A stretch of DNA of 64,000 bases from Streptomyces sp. SUK 48 (GTDB lineage Bacteria > Actinomycetota > Actinomycetes > Streptomycetales > Streptomycetaceae): contig NZ_CP045740.1 in NCBI RefSeq assembly GCF_009650765.1, forward strand, positions 2,914,001 to 2,978,000. The letters are read 5' to 3'. Below are positions 36,556 to 45,200 of the stretch, piece after piece. The position numbers and the translations under genes were made by a program. The notes beneath the pieces were generated by a model that saw nothing but the letters and a program-made list of their open reading frames with translations, was not told the DNA's origin and made no database searches. Every line of letters starts with the position of its first letter. Position 1 is the stretch's first letter.

Positions 36556-36576
36556 GGAGACGAAGAAGGCTTGATC
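36556..36576. repeat. attR core (21 bp), right end of the integrated element
   Basis: Identical to 18288-18308; encodes the displaced ETKKA-stop remnant of sodN. The sequence then continues into the native sodN terminator. Confidence 0.92.
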
Positions 36577-36592
36577 CTTCCTCTCCCGCGGC

Positions 36593-36629
36593 AAGGGGGC
36601 CCCGTCGGCATGTCCGGCGGGGTCCCCTT
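36593..36629 (+). terminator. Displaced native sodN terminator
   Basis: AAGGGGGCCCCG / CGGGGTCCCCTT, 12-bp stem including one G-T pair, with extra pairing in the loop; lies 17 nt after the attR core. In the uninterrupted chromosome it would directly follow the sodN stop. Confidence 0.7.
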
Positions 36630-36703
36630 GTCTGTGTGCGGGCGTCCCGTCATCCTGTTCCGCGCCGGATCGACGAACCAGCCGCCAGGAGCGTGCCCGC
36701 CCC

Positions 36704-37063
36704 GTGACCGACAGCCCTGCCCCCGTCCGCCAGCTCAGTCTCCATCGCCGGTACTTCGACCTCGTCGCGGCGGGTGCCAAGACCGTCGAGGTGCGGGTGA
36801 AGTACCCGCGTCTCGCCGACCTGGCGGCGGGCGACACCATCCGCTTCCGCGCCAACGGCACCGACGAGACCTGCGACGTACGGGTCCGGCGGGTCACCGA
36901 GTACCCGGACTTTGAATCCCTCCTCGACGGCGCAGGCTTCCCGAACGTCAACCCCACCGCCACCCGCTCTCAGCAACTCGCCGACATCCGGGCCATCTAC
37001 CCACCCGAGAAGGAAGCGCTGGGCGCGCTGGCCATCGAGATCGAACGTATCGGTGATCAGTAG
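36704..37063 (+). CDS. ASCH domain protein
   Basis: Product is 119 aa from GTG with AGGAG upstream. The start RQLSLHRRYFDLVAAGAKTVEVRVKYPR gives the ASCH/PUA-like core with GDTIRF and the strand DVRVRRVTEYPDFESLL. ASCH proteins bind RNA or nucleotides and some have nuclease or amidohydrolase activity; no catalytic claim is made. In the uninterrupted chromosome this gene would directly follow sodN. Confidence 0.85.
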   Translation: MTDSPAPVRQLSLHRRYFDLVAAGAKTVEVRVKYPRLADLAAGDTIRFRANGTDETCDVRVRRVTEYPDFESLLDGAGFPNVNPTATRSQQLADIRAIYPPEKEALGALAIEIERIGDQ

Positions 37064-37323
37064 GGCGGGGGCGCCCGCCGGCCTCGACCGACGGATGGAG
37101 GAACCACACAGTGCCGAACCGCTCCTACCGTTTCGGCTCCGCGAACGTCGAGCTGGCCCGAGTCGCCGACGAGTCGGGCCGAGAAGTCGGTGCCGCCGTG
37201 GAGGAGCGGGACAGTCGCCTCGGTGGTGATGTCGTCGTAAGGCCGAGGGAACGGGCGAGATCCGGGCCGTACGGGCATGGCGCACCAAGAGTCACGCCGA
37301 ACGGCCGGGCGGCGCTGCCTCCT
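37064..37323. other. Possible gene remnant downstream of the ASCH gene
   Basis: From GTG at 37111 the frame starts convincingly (PNRSYRFGSANVELARVADE) and then loses coding character. It may be a truncated small gene. No complete gene is supported. Confidence 0.3.
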
Positions 37324-38076
37324 TCAGCCGGACGCTTCGGCGGTGGGGCGGTCGAGCCAGTCGCTGTAGTGCGTGGGCGCGAGCAGGGCGTGCCGGTCCG
37401 TGAGGGCATCCCCCTCGACGGCGGCGAACATCCCGGCCGTGGGATCGGTGACGACCGTACGGCCGTCCCCCTTGCGGGACAGGGTGTAGCGGCCCAGCTC
37501 GTCCAGGGGGAAGACATCGGGGCCGGCGATGTTCTGGATGCCGTTGAGCGGAGAGCCCACGGCGACGTCCGACACCGCCGTGGTCACGTCCTCGGCGGCG
37601 ATGGGCTGGAGCGGTGTGGTGGGCAGCCGGACGGAGTCGGCGTCCGAGGTCCAGGACATGATGGTGTCCACGAACTCCATGAACTGGGTGGCCCGGACGA
37701 TGGAGTACGGGATGCCGCCGGCCGCGACGAGGTTCTCCTGGAGCACCTTGGCCCGGTAGTAGTCCAGTTCGGGCACCCGGTCCACACCGACGATGGACAG
37801 GACGACGAAGTGGCCGACGCCGCCCTTCTCTGCCGCGGCCAGGAGATGCCCCACAGAGGTGCGGAAGAAGTCGGGGGAGGCCGCGTCGAAGGTCGGCGAG
37901 TTCGTCACGTCGACGGCGACCTCCGCGCCCGCCATCGCCTCCTCCAGTCCCTGACCCCTGAGGATGTCGACGCCGGTGGACTTCGCGTGCGGTACCGCCT
38001 CGTGCCCGGCGGCGTTCAGGTGCTCGACGACCCGCGACCCGATCAGACCGGTACCGCCGATGACCGCGACCTTCAT
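37324..38076 (-). CDS. NmrA-like/atypical short-chain dehydrogenase (NAD(P)-binding)
   Basis: Product is 250 aa. N-terminal Rossmann motif VIGGTGLIGSRVVEHL, then DVTNSPTFDAAS and YYRAKVLQENLVAAGGIPYSIVRATQF with a Tyr-x3-Lys pair. SDR-atypical fold of the NmrA/HSCARG kind, often redox-sensing or acting on small molecules. Substrate unknown. Upstream is a tandem 24-bp repeat that may be an operator. Confidence 0.87.
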   Translation of the reverse strand: MKVAVIGGTGLIGSRVVEHLNAAGHEAVPHAKSTGVDILRGQGLEEAMAGAEVAVDVTNSPTFDAASPDFFRTSVGHLLAAAEKGGVGHFVVLSIVGVDRVPELDYYRAKVLQENLVAAGGIPYSIVRATQFMEFVDTIMSWTSDADSVRLPTTPLQPIAAEDVTTAVSDVAVGSPLNGIQNIAGPDVFPLDELGRYTLSRKGDGRTVVTDPTAGMFAAVEGDALTDRHALLAPTHYSDWLDRPTAEASG

Positions 38077-38086
38077 GGCACACCTT

Positions 38087-38134
38087 CCCGTAGGGGGTCA
38101 TGTGCGGAATCCCGTAGAGGGTTATGTGTGGAAT
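38087..38134. promoter_or_regulatory. Tandem 24-bp repeat upstream of the NmrA-like gene
   Basis: Two adjacent copies (38087-38110 and 38111-38134), 20 of 24 positions alike, each beginning CCCGTAG and containing ATGTG and GGAAT. A related CATACGGGC occurs just right of it. Placed 10 nt upstream of the start, so likely an operator or leader element. Confidence 0.5.
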
Positions 38135-38243
38135 ATGACATACGGGCGGTTACATGGGCAGGGCATGGATGGGAGGGTCCCCGCAGCAGCCTGTCACCCT
38201 CCTCGCGGCCGTCCCCACGTCGCCACACTCATGGCCGCCACGC

Positions 38244-38717
38244 TCACGGCCGCAGCACCGCCACGATCCGGTTGATCACCGCCGCCGCCGTCTCCAGCTC
38301 CTCCGGCGAGAACTCCCCCAGCGCCTCGCCGAGCCACCGCTTCCCCGTGGCCTCGGCGCGCGCGACCGCCTCCCGGCCCTCGCCGGTGGCCCGCGCCCGG
38401 CGCGCCCGCTGGTCCCCCGGTTCCCGGGTGGTGGCGACCAGGCCGCTGTCCTCCAGGCGGCGCACCTCACGGGTGACATGCGGGGCGTTCACCAGCAGGG
38501 CCTTGGCGAGCTCGCCCATCCGCAGCGGCTCCGGCGACGCGGCCAGCACCCGCAGCACCGCGAGGGACGCCCGGTCCACCGAGACCCCGGCCTCCCGGCG
38601 CAGCCTGCTGTGCGCGCGATTGCCGGTCATGGTGTACGCGAGCGCCGAGAGCGCGGTGTAGAGACCGTCCAGGGCCGCCCGCCCCTCGGACTCCGTGGGG
38701 TCCACCCGTCGTTCCAT
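38244..38717 (-). CDS. MarR-family regulator
   Basis: Product is 157 aa; the ATG giving MERRVDPTESEG is chosen. Winged helix about residues 40-105: VSVDRASLAVLRVLAASPEP, MGELAKALLVNAPHVTREVR, LEDSGLVATTREPGDQRARR. Divergent from the P450 gene; the TTACTTA/TAAGTAA palindrome between them is the likely operator, so it probably represses the P450 (inference). Effector unknown. Confidence 0.88.
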   Translation of the reverse strand: MERRVDPTESEGRAALDGLYTALSALAYTMTGNRAHSRLRREAGVSVDRASLAVLRVLAASPEPLRMGELAKALLVNAPHVTREVRRLEDSGLVATTREPGDQRARRARATGEGREAVARAEATGKRWLGEALGEFSPEELETAAAVINRIVAVLRP

Positions 38718-38832
38718 CCACCGATCATGTCGTACGGCCCCCGGCATGGCCCCCGCACCGGCGCCTCCGACCAAAACTTGGCCCCTACACCTATTCCGCC
38801 TCCCCCGGCAGCCGGAGTAACATGAAAGCAGC

Positions 38833-38853
38833 TTACTTACTTTTGTTAAGTAA
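38833..38853. promoter_or_regulatory. Palindromic operator upstream of the P450 gene
   Basis: TTACTTA-N7-TAAGTAA, very AT-rich against the local background, 19 nt before the P450 start. Typical MarR-type dyad. Confidence 0.6.
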
Positions 38854-38871
38854 CCGAGGAGGTCCACGACG

Positions 38872-40122
38872 ATGACCGAGACCCCCACCGCGCCGCCGGC
38901 CCCGACCCCTGCCCCCGCGTCGACCGCACCCCCCGCCTACGCCGCCCACCGCGCCCCCGGCTGCCCCTTCGACCCCCCGCCCGAGCGTCACCGGCTGCTC
39001 GCCGAGGGCCCGCTGGCCCGCATCTCCCTGTGGGACGGCAACGGCGCCTGGCTGGTGACCCGGCACGCCGACCAGGTCGCACTGCTGCGGGACGAGCGGA
39101 TCAGCGCGGACAACCGGCTGCCCAACTTCCCGAGCGTGAGCGCCGGAAGCCAGGCCACCCGCGCCCACAGCCGCACGTTCATCTCCATGGACGAGCCGGA
39201 GCACAACGAGCAACGGCGGCGCTTCACCGCCGACTTCACCGTCAAGCGGATCAACGAGCTGCGCCCGCGCGTCGAGGCGATCGTCACCGGGCTGCTGGAC
39301 GCGATGGAGCAGGCCGGGCCCCCGGCCGACCTGGTGCGGGCGTTCGCGCTGCCGCTGCCGTCGCTGGTGATCTGCGAACTGCTCGGTGTCCCCTACGCCG
39401 ACCACGCCTTCTTCCAGCGGGTCAGCGCGGTGATGATCGACACCCGCAGCACCCCCGAGGTGGCGCTCGCCGCCTCCCAGGAACTGGTGGACTACCTCGG
39501 CGACCTGGTGGCGGCCAAGGAGCGGGACCCCGGCGACGACCTGCTCAGCCGGATGGCCGTCCAGTACCTGCGCACCGGGATCAGCACCCGCGACGAATGC
39601 GCCAAGCAGGCCCGGCTGCTGCTGGTGGCCGGGCACGAGACGACGGCCAACATGATCGCGCTCGGCGTCTGCGCGCTGCTCCAGCACCCCGAGCAGCTCG
39701 CGGCCGTGCGCGACGGCGAGCCGCGCCGGGTGGTGAACGCCGTCGAGGAGCTGCTGCGGTACCTGACCATCGTGCATCTGGGGCGGCGCCGGGTCGCGGT
39801 CGCGGACGTGGAGGTCGGCGGCCAGGTGATCCGCGCGGGCGAGGGCGTCGTCTTCGCCACCGATCTCGCCAACCGCGACCCCGGGGTCTTCGAGGACCCC
39901 GACCGGCTGGACGTCGACCGGGCCGCCCGCCGGCACATCGCCTTCGGCACCGGCCCCCACCAGTGCCTCGGCCAGAACCTCGCCCGGATGGAACTCCAGG
40001 TCGCCTACCCGGCGTTGCTGCGCCGGTTCCCGGGCTTGCGCCTGGAGCGGCCGCTGGCGGAGATCCCGTTCCGGGAGGACATGGCGGTCTACGGGGTGTA
40101 CGAGCTGCCCGTCACCTGGTGA
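38872..40122 (+). CDS. Cytochrome P450
   Basis: Product is 416 aa with GAGGAGG upstream. I-helix LLLVAGHETTANMIALG, ExxR as EELLR, and heme loop FGTGPHQCLGQNLAR (Cys365 heme ligand). Proline-rich disordered N-terminus (about 25 aa). Class I bacterial P450 that needs ferredoxin and reductase; none is encoded beside it. Resembles the CYP105/107 group by motif. Not part of an obvious biosynthetic cluster, so a detoxifying monooxygenase is plausible. Confidence 0.94.
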   Translation: MTETPTAPPAPTPAPASTAPPAYAAHRAPGCPFDPPPERHRLLAEGPLARISLWDGNGAWLVTRHADQVALLRDERISADNRLPNFPSVSAGSQATRAHSRTFISMDEPEHNEQRRRFTADFTVKRINELRPRVEAIVTGLLDAMEQAGPPADLVRAFALPLPSLVICELLGVPYADHAFFQRVSAVMIDTRSTPEVALAASQELVDYLGDLVAAKERDPGDDLLSRMAVQYLRTGISTRDECAKQARLLLVAGHETTANMIALGVCALLQHPEQLAAVRDGEPRRVVNAVEELLRYLTIVHLGRRRVAVADVEVGGQVIRAGEGVVFATDLANRDPGVFEDPDRLDVDRAARRHIAFGTGPHQCLGQNLARMELQVAYPALLRRFPGLRLERPLAEIPFREDMAVYGVYELPVTW

Positions 40123-40162
40123 CCGCCCGGACGCCTTGACGACCGACGGGGACCCTCGGCCA

Positions 40163-40204
40163 AGAATTCATCAAGCAACTTGGCAAAGTTGCTTGATGAA
40201 TTCT
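40163..40204. promoter_or_regulatory. 42-nt operator palindrome of the second MarR gene
   Basis: Two exactly complementary 19-nt arms (AGAATTCATCAAGCAACTT and its reverse complement) with a 4-nt centre. AT-rich in a GC-rich region. It overlaps the upstream in-frame TTG, showing that the true start of the gene is the GTG downstream. Confidence 0.75.
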
Positions 40205-40215
40205 ACGGTGAGGGC

Positions 40216-40731
40216 GTGACCCCCGGCTCCCCTCCCGCTCCCCCGCCCACGTCGCCGTCCCCGGCTCCGCCCTCGTCCCCGTCCTCCCCCTCCGACACCG
40301 CGCAGCGGCTCAACCACGCGATGAAGCGCCTGCGGGCGCGGCTGCGCGCGGAGTCGGGGCAGCACGCGACGGGGCTGACCGCCACCCAGCTCGCCGTCCT
40401 GGCCGAGGTGGTGCGCGAGGGCCCGGTCACCGCGGCCCGGCTCGCCGTGCTGGAGCACGTCACGCCCCAGGCCATCGCCCAGAGCCTCGCGGTCCTGAAG
40501 GCCGCCGGGCTGGTGCACGGCGCCCCCGACCCGCGGGACGGCCGCCGCAAGCTGATCAGCGCCGATCCCTCGGCCGGCGCGCTGATCGAGCGGCTGCTCG
40601 CGGGGCGCGCGTCGTTCCTGGCCCGGGCGATCACGCAGGTCGTGCGGCCGGAGGAGCGCGAGGACCTGGAGAAGGCCGTCGAGCTGCTGGAGCGTCTTGC
40701 CGGGGCCGAGATCCACCCGCACACCCCCTGA
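40216..40731 (+). CDS. MarR-family regulator (autoregulated, with upstream palindrome)
   Basis: Product is 171 aa. Start taken at GTG (VTPGSPPAPPP) with GGTGAGGG nearby, since the frame upstream is the operator palindrome. A Pro-rich N-terminus (about 30 aa) precedes the winged helix (LTATQLAVLAEVVREGPVTA, AVLEHVTPQAIAQSLAVLKA, APDPRDGRRKLISADPSAGA). It is 22 nt upstream of the isochorismatase-fold gene, so probably one operon. Confidence 0.87.
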   Translation: MTPGSPPAPPPTSPSPAPPSSPSSPSDTAQRLNHAMKRLRARLRAESGQHATGLTATQLAVLAEVVREGPVTAARLAVLEHVTPQAIAQSLAVLKAAGLVHGAPDPRDGRRKLISADPSAGALIERLLAGRASFLARAITQVVRPEEREDLEKAVELLERLAGAEIHPHTP

Positions 40732-40753
40732 GATCCGCGAGGAGAACCACCGC

Positions 40754-41353
40754 ATGACCAGCCCCGCCGCCCTGCCCGCCCTCGACCCCGCGCGCACCGC
40801 CCTGCTGGCGATGGACCTCCAGGGCGGCATCCTGCCGCTCGTAGCGGACCCGGACGCCCTGGTCGAGCGGGTCAGGGGCGCCATCGCCGACGTCCGCGCC
40901 GCCGGCGGCACCATCGGCTACGTCCGGGTCGCCTTCACCGAGGACGACTGGGCCGCGATCCCGGAGACCAACAAGTCCTTCAGCCCGCTCGCCGCGGCCA
41001 GGCGCAACCATCACGAGGACCCGGACACCCAGGTCGACGCGCGGATCGCGCCCGAGGACGGCGACATCCTCGTACGCAAGGTCCGGATCGGCGCGGCGTC
41101 CACGACCGACCTCTACGAGCGGCTGCGCGAGCGCGGCATCGACACGCTGGTCCTCTCCGGCATCAGCACCAGCGGGGTCGTGCTGTCGACGCTGACCGAC
41201 GCGGCCGACCGCGACTACCGCGTCATCGTGCTGTCCGACGGTGTCGCCGACCGGGACCAGGAGGTCCACCGGGTGCTGCTGGAGAAGGTGTTCCCGATGC
41301 GGTCGTACGTCATCGACGTCGCGGAGCTGCGCGAACTGCTGCGCTCCGCCTGA
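40754..41353 (+). CDS. Isochorismatase-like hydrolase family protein lacking the catalytic Cys
   Basis: Product is 199 aa with GAGGAG upstream. Fold markers: LLAMDLQGG (catalytic Asp) and ILVRKVRIGA (Lys). The usual nucleophile motif TxxCV reads STSGVVLST here, so Cys is replaced (Val/Gly). Isochorismatases of the EntB kind also lack the Cys, so an activity is still possible, while cysteine-hydrolase chemistry is not. Co-transcribed with the MarR regulator; substrate unknown. Confidence 0.85.
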   Translation: MTSPAALPALDPARTALLAMDLQGGILPLVADPDALVERVRGAIADVRAAGGTIGYVRVAFTEDDWAAIPETNKSFSPLAAARRNHHEDPDTQVDARIAPEDGDILVRKVRIGAASTTDLYERLRERGIDTLVLSGISTSGVVLSTLTDAADRDYRVIVLSDGVADRDQEVHRVLLEKVFPMRSYVIDVAELRELLRSA

Positions 41354-41435
41354 CCGTTCGCGCGGCCGGCCGTTCGCCCGCCTGGCCGTTCGTACGCCGG
41401 CCCGCCCGCGTCCGTGCCCGCCCGCACGGGGGCGC

Positions 41436-41650
41436 TCAGGCCGCGCACTTCGTGACGAAGTCCGCGATGGCGTCCTGCATCTGCCGCAGGCCGGGCTCCT
41501 CCAGCGGGTAGTGCCCCGCGTGGTCGAGCATGACGGTGCCGACCGGGACCTTCGTGATCCGGGACAGGACCGGCACGCTGAGGTGATGCGGGGTCCAGCG
41601 GTCCTCGGCGGGCTGGGTCAGCAGGGGAAGGGGGGTCGAGGGCGCGCTCC
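41436..41650 (-). pseudogene. Alpha/beta-hydrolase C-terminal remnant
   Basis: The frame reads PLLTQPAEDRWTPHHLSVPV, VGTVMLDHAGHYPLEEPGL, ADFVTKCAA, the typical end of an alpha/beta hydrolase with the catalytic His in DHAGHYP. The N-terminal domain with nucleophile Ser is absent, so it is a decayed gene. Boundary on the right is approximate. Confidence 0.7.
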
Positions 41651-41737
41651 CCCCGCTCCGCGCCCTGTTCATCCCTCCCGAACCGTTGCTAGCCTCCCGG
41701 CACGGCAAGCGTGACCAGGCGGACTGACGGGGGCGTC

Positions 41738-42295
41738 ATGGACGTACGGCTGGACGCGGAGGGTCCCGAAGCGGCGGACCTGCTCCGTTCCTTACACGGG
41801 TGGCTGCGCGACGATCAGTCGCTGCGCGGCCGGCTCGGGCTGCGGGAGCGGCCGCCGGACCCCGGGGCGCTCGGACCGGTGGTGGACGCGGTCGTGGTGG
41901 CACTCGGACCCGGGGGCGCGGCGACCGCGCTGGCCACCGGGGTCATCGCATGGCTGCGCGGCCGGCGCGGTGAGGTGCGGATGAAGGTGACCCTGGAGGA
42001 CGGCCGCTCGCTGGAGCTGACCGCCAGGCGCGTGGCCGGTCTGGACGCCGCCGCGCTACGGCAGCAGACCGCCGACCTCGCCGCCCTGCTGAACGGGGAG
42101 GGGGCACCGAACCGAACCGGGACGGGGGCACGGGGCTGGAATCGAGCGGCAGGGACAGCAACGGGGCTCTGGAACCGGGCGGCAGGGACAGGAACGCGGC
42201 GCCGGACCCGGGCGTTCGGGGCGGGGGCGCGGCGCCGGACCCGGGCGGCCAGGGCGGGGACGCGGGGCCGGGGCGCGGCGGGCCGGCATGAGTGA
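41738..42295 (+). CDS. Effector-associated constant component EACC1
   Basis: Product is 185 aa from ATG. Residues about 1-130 match the EACC1 pattern: MDVRLDAEGPEAADLLRSLH, VVDAVVVALGPGGAATALAT (hydrophobic), VRMKVTLEDGRSLELTARRV. C-terminal 55 residues are degenerate Gly/Arg/Thr repeats (RAAGTATG, TRRRTRAFGAGARRRTRA). It carries a TTA codon at 41792-41794 (codon 19). Overlaps the caspase gene by 8 nt, so the two are translationally coupled. Known as partner of effector/STAND conflict systems; biochemical role unproven. Confidence 0.82.
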   Translation: MDVRLDAEGPEAADLLRSLHGWLRDDQSLRGRLGLRERPPDPGALGPVVDAVVVALGPGGAATALATGVIAWLRGRRGEVRMKVTLEDGRSLELTARRVAGLDAAALRQQTADLAALLNGEGAPNRTGTGARGWNRAAGTATGLWNRAAGTGTRRRTRAFGAGARRRTRAARAGTRGRGAAGRHE

Positions 42296-45200
42296 CCTGA
42301 CCGGCGCCGGCGTCCGCGTCCTTCTTCTCGCGACCGCCGAGCACGACGGCCCCGCCCTGCCCTCCATGCCCTCCGTCGCCCCCACCCACCGCGCCCTGCG
42401 TGCCGCCCTGACCGAACGCTGCGCGGTGCCGCCCGAGCGGATCAGAGCCGAACTCGACCCGCCCGACGCCCGGTTCATGGCCCAGGCGGTCGCCGAGGAG
42501 GCACAGCGGGCGGACGGTGTCCTGCTCGTCCACTTCGTCGGGCACGGACTGCTTGACGCGGACGGCGAGTTGTACCTCGCGGCCCGCGCCACCGACCGGC
42601 TCACCCCGGGCCTCGCCGCCCACCAGGCCCTCTCCTTCGCCGCGTTGCGCCAGGCCCTCACCGCGAGCCGCGCCGCGTCCGTCGTCCTGCTCCTCGACTG
42701 CTGCTTCTCCGGCCGCCCGAGGCTCGGCCACGGCGGGTCCGTACCGGCGTTCAGCACCGAGTCCACACCGGGCCTGTACTTCATCGGCTCCGCCGAGCAA
42801 CTCGCCCTCGCCCCACCGGAGTCCGAGCGCACCACGTTCACCGGCGCGCTCATCGACGTACTGAACGACGGCGATCCGCGCGGGCCGCACCCGATGACCC
42901 TGGACTCCGTGTACGACGCGGTCTTCCGCACCCTGCGCGAGCGCCAACTCCCCTTGCCGCGACGGCAGGCCGAGGGCCTGTCCGGCAACCTGGTCCTCGC
43001 GCCCAACCCGGCGGTGGCCGTGCCCGAGGCGGACCCGGAGGAACCGGCCGCGCCCGCCCCGGGCCGCTCCCCCTACCTCGGCCTGTTCCCGTTCACCCCG
43101 GACGACGCGCGGCTGTTCCACGGGCGGGAGCGGATGGTCGATCGCCTGCTCGACGCGCTCCACGAGGAGACCGGGGCACCGGAGACGGAGGGCCCGGGGG
43201 CTGAGGAGACCGGGCCCCCGACGGAGCCGCCCGGAGCGGAGGAAGCCGGACCCCCGGCCAGGACGCCGGGAGCGGAGGGAGCGGGGCCTGGTGCGCGCGG
43301 CCCCCGGATACTCGTCGGCGCCTCCGGGTCCGGCAAGACCTCGCTGCTCAACGCCGGTCTCCTGCGCCGGCTCCGGGACGGGGCGCTGCCGGGTTCGGCC
43401 GGCCGGCCCGTGGTGCGGATGACTCCCGGTGCCGCCCCTCTGCGCCGGCTCGCGGAGCGGTACGCCGTACCGCCGGACGATCTCGGGGCGCTGCGCACGG
43501 ACCCCGAGCGGGCCGCCGCCGAACTGCTCGACCGGTTGCCCGGCGCGCGGGACGGGCGGCGACCGGTGCTGCTGGTCGACCAGTTGGAGGAGCTGTTCAC
43601 GCTCTGCGGCGACGACACCGAACGGAGCGCGTTCCTGCGGGTGCTGAACGCCCTCGCCGCCCGCGCGCTGGTCGTCCTCGCCCTGCGCGCGGACTTCTAC
43701 GGCCGGGCCGCCGCCGAGCCCGAACTGCTCTCCACCCTGCGCGACCGTGCCGTCCTGGTCGAGCCGATGACCACCGCCGAACTGCGGGCCGCGATCGAGG
43801 AACCGGCCGCCCGCAACGGCCTTCGGCTGGACGACGGCCTCGCCGAGTTGATCCTGCACGAGTTCGGCGCGCTGAGCGGCGAGGGGCCCGCCGCCGGTGC
43901 CCTGCCCCTGTTGTCCCACGCCCTGTTCGAGACCTGGCGCAGATGCGAGGGCACCCGCCTGACCTTCGCCGGCTACCGCGCCACCGGGGGCATCTCCGAG
44001 GCCCTCGCGCGCACCGCCCAGGAGATCCACGACCACCTCGACGCCGAGGGCCGGACCGTCCTTCAGCGGCTGCTCACCCGGCTGGTCCGGGTCGGCGAGG
44101 GCGACTCCCCCGACACGGCCCGGCCGGTGGACCGTACCGCCCTGGTGCACGGGCTGCCCGCACAACCGGCGCGGCGGGTGATCGAGCGGCTCACCGCCGC
44201 CCGCCTGCTCACCCATGAGCAGGACACCACCCGGCTCAGCCATGAGGCGCTGATCCGCGCCTGGGCCCCGCTCAAGGGCTGGGTGGACGCGGACCGCGCC
44301 TGGCTGCGGCTGCGCCAGCGGCTCACCGACGACGCCACCGCCTGGGACCGTTCCGGGCGGGACCCCGCCCTGCTCTACCGGGGCAGCCGGCTGTCCGCCC
44401 TGCGCGACCGTCCGGGGAGCGCCGCCGAGGGCGGCCGGGACCTTGACCCGCTGCCCACCGCGTTCAGGGACGCGTCGATCCGCCAGGAACAGAAGGGTGT
44501 CCGCCGCCGCCGGGCCGCCGTCGCCGTGCTCACCACGCTCCTCCTGCTCGCCACCACCGGGCTGATCGGCTCGCTGGTCTTCCAGCGGCAGGCCGAGCAG
44601 GCGCACCGGCGCGACCTCGCCCGCTATCTCGCGGCCGAGGCCGAGAACCTGCGCACCACCCAGCCGGGCCTGGCGAAACAGCTCAGCCTGATGTCGTTCG
44701 AGATGAACAAGGACGCCGGCCGCGCCGCCCTGCTGAACAGCCGGCGGGCCCCCGGTCTGATCAACGGCGGACAGCCCGCGACCGACCTCGCCACCAGCGC
44801 GGACGGCAGGACGCTCGCGATCTCGTCCGGCGACACGCTCGTGCTGCGCACCAAGGACGGCCCGGCGCGGGTCACGGCACCCTCGGCCGGTTCCGTCGCC
44901 GTCAGCAGGGACGGCCGGACCCTGGCCGCCGTCACCTACCCGGACCAGGGCTCGGGGCCCGCGACGGTACGGCTGTGGGACCTCACGCACCCGGCGAAGC
45001 CCCGGCCGACGGCGGCCCTGAAGACGGGCGGCCCGGTCCGCGCGCTCGTGTTCGGTGCCGACGGCGAGGTGCTGTACGGCGGCGCCGGGGACGGGCGGAT
45101 CCTGCGCTGGCACCTCGGCGGCCCGGGGGCGCCCACCGCGCTGCCGGCGCTGGACGACCGGTCCGGGAAGATCGACTCGCTCGCCGCCTCCCCGCGCCGG

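Larger units (their letters stand above)
18309..36576. mobile_element. Integrative mobilizable element inserted in the sodN 3' end (about 18.3 kb)
   Basis: Bounded by a 21-bp direct repeat and carrying, from left to right, a tyrosine integrase, XRE regulator, excisionase-like protein, DUF3631 ATPase, MobC, relaxase, then cargo genes. No TraB/FtsK, type IV secretion, phage structural or lysis genes are present, so transfer would need help from another conjugative element (inference). Removing it restores the expected core order sodN then sodN terminator then the ASCH gene. Several cargo stretches (30-36.5 kb) look visibly less GC-rich than the flanks. One attachment copy is included in these coordinates. 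Confidence 0.9.

Noticed and set aside
36086..36556. 156-aa open frame ending at attR
   Set aside because: No ribosome-binding site, low complexity, and its end coincides with the attachment core by chance.
18309..36576. Prophage or complete conjugative element
   Set aside because: No structural, lysis, TraB/FtsK or secretion genes; only integration and mobilization functions.
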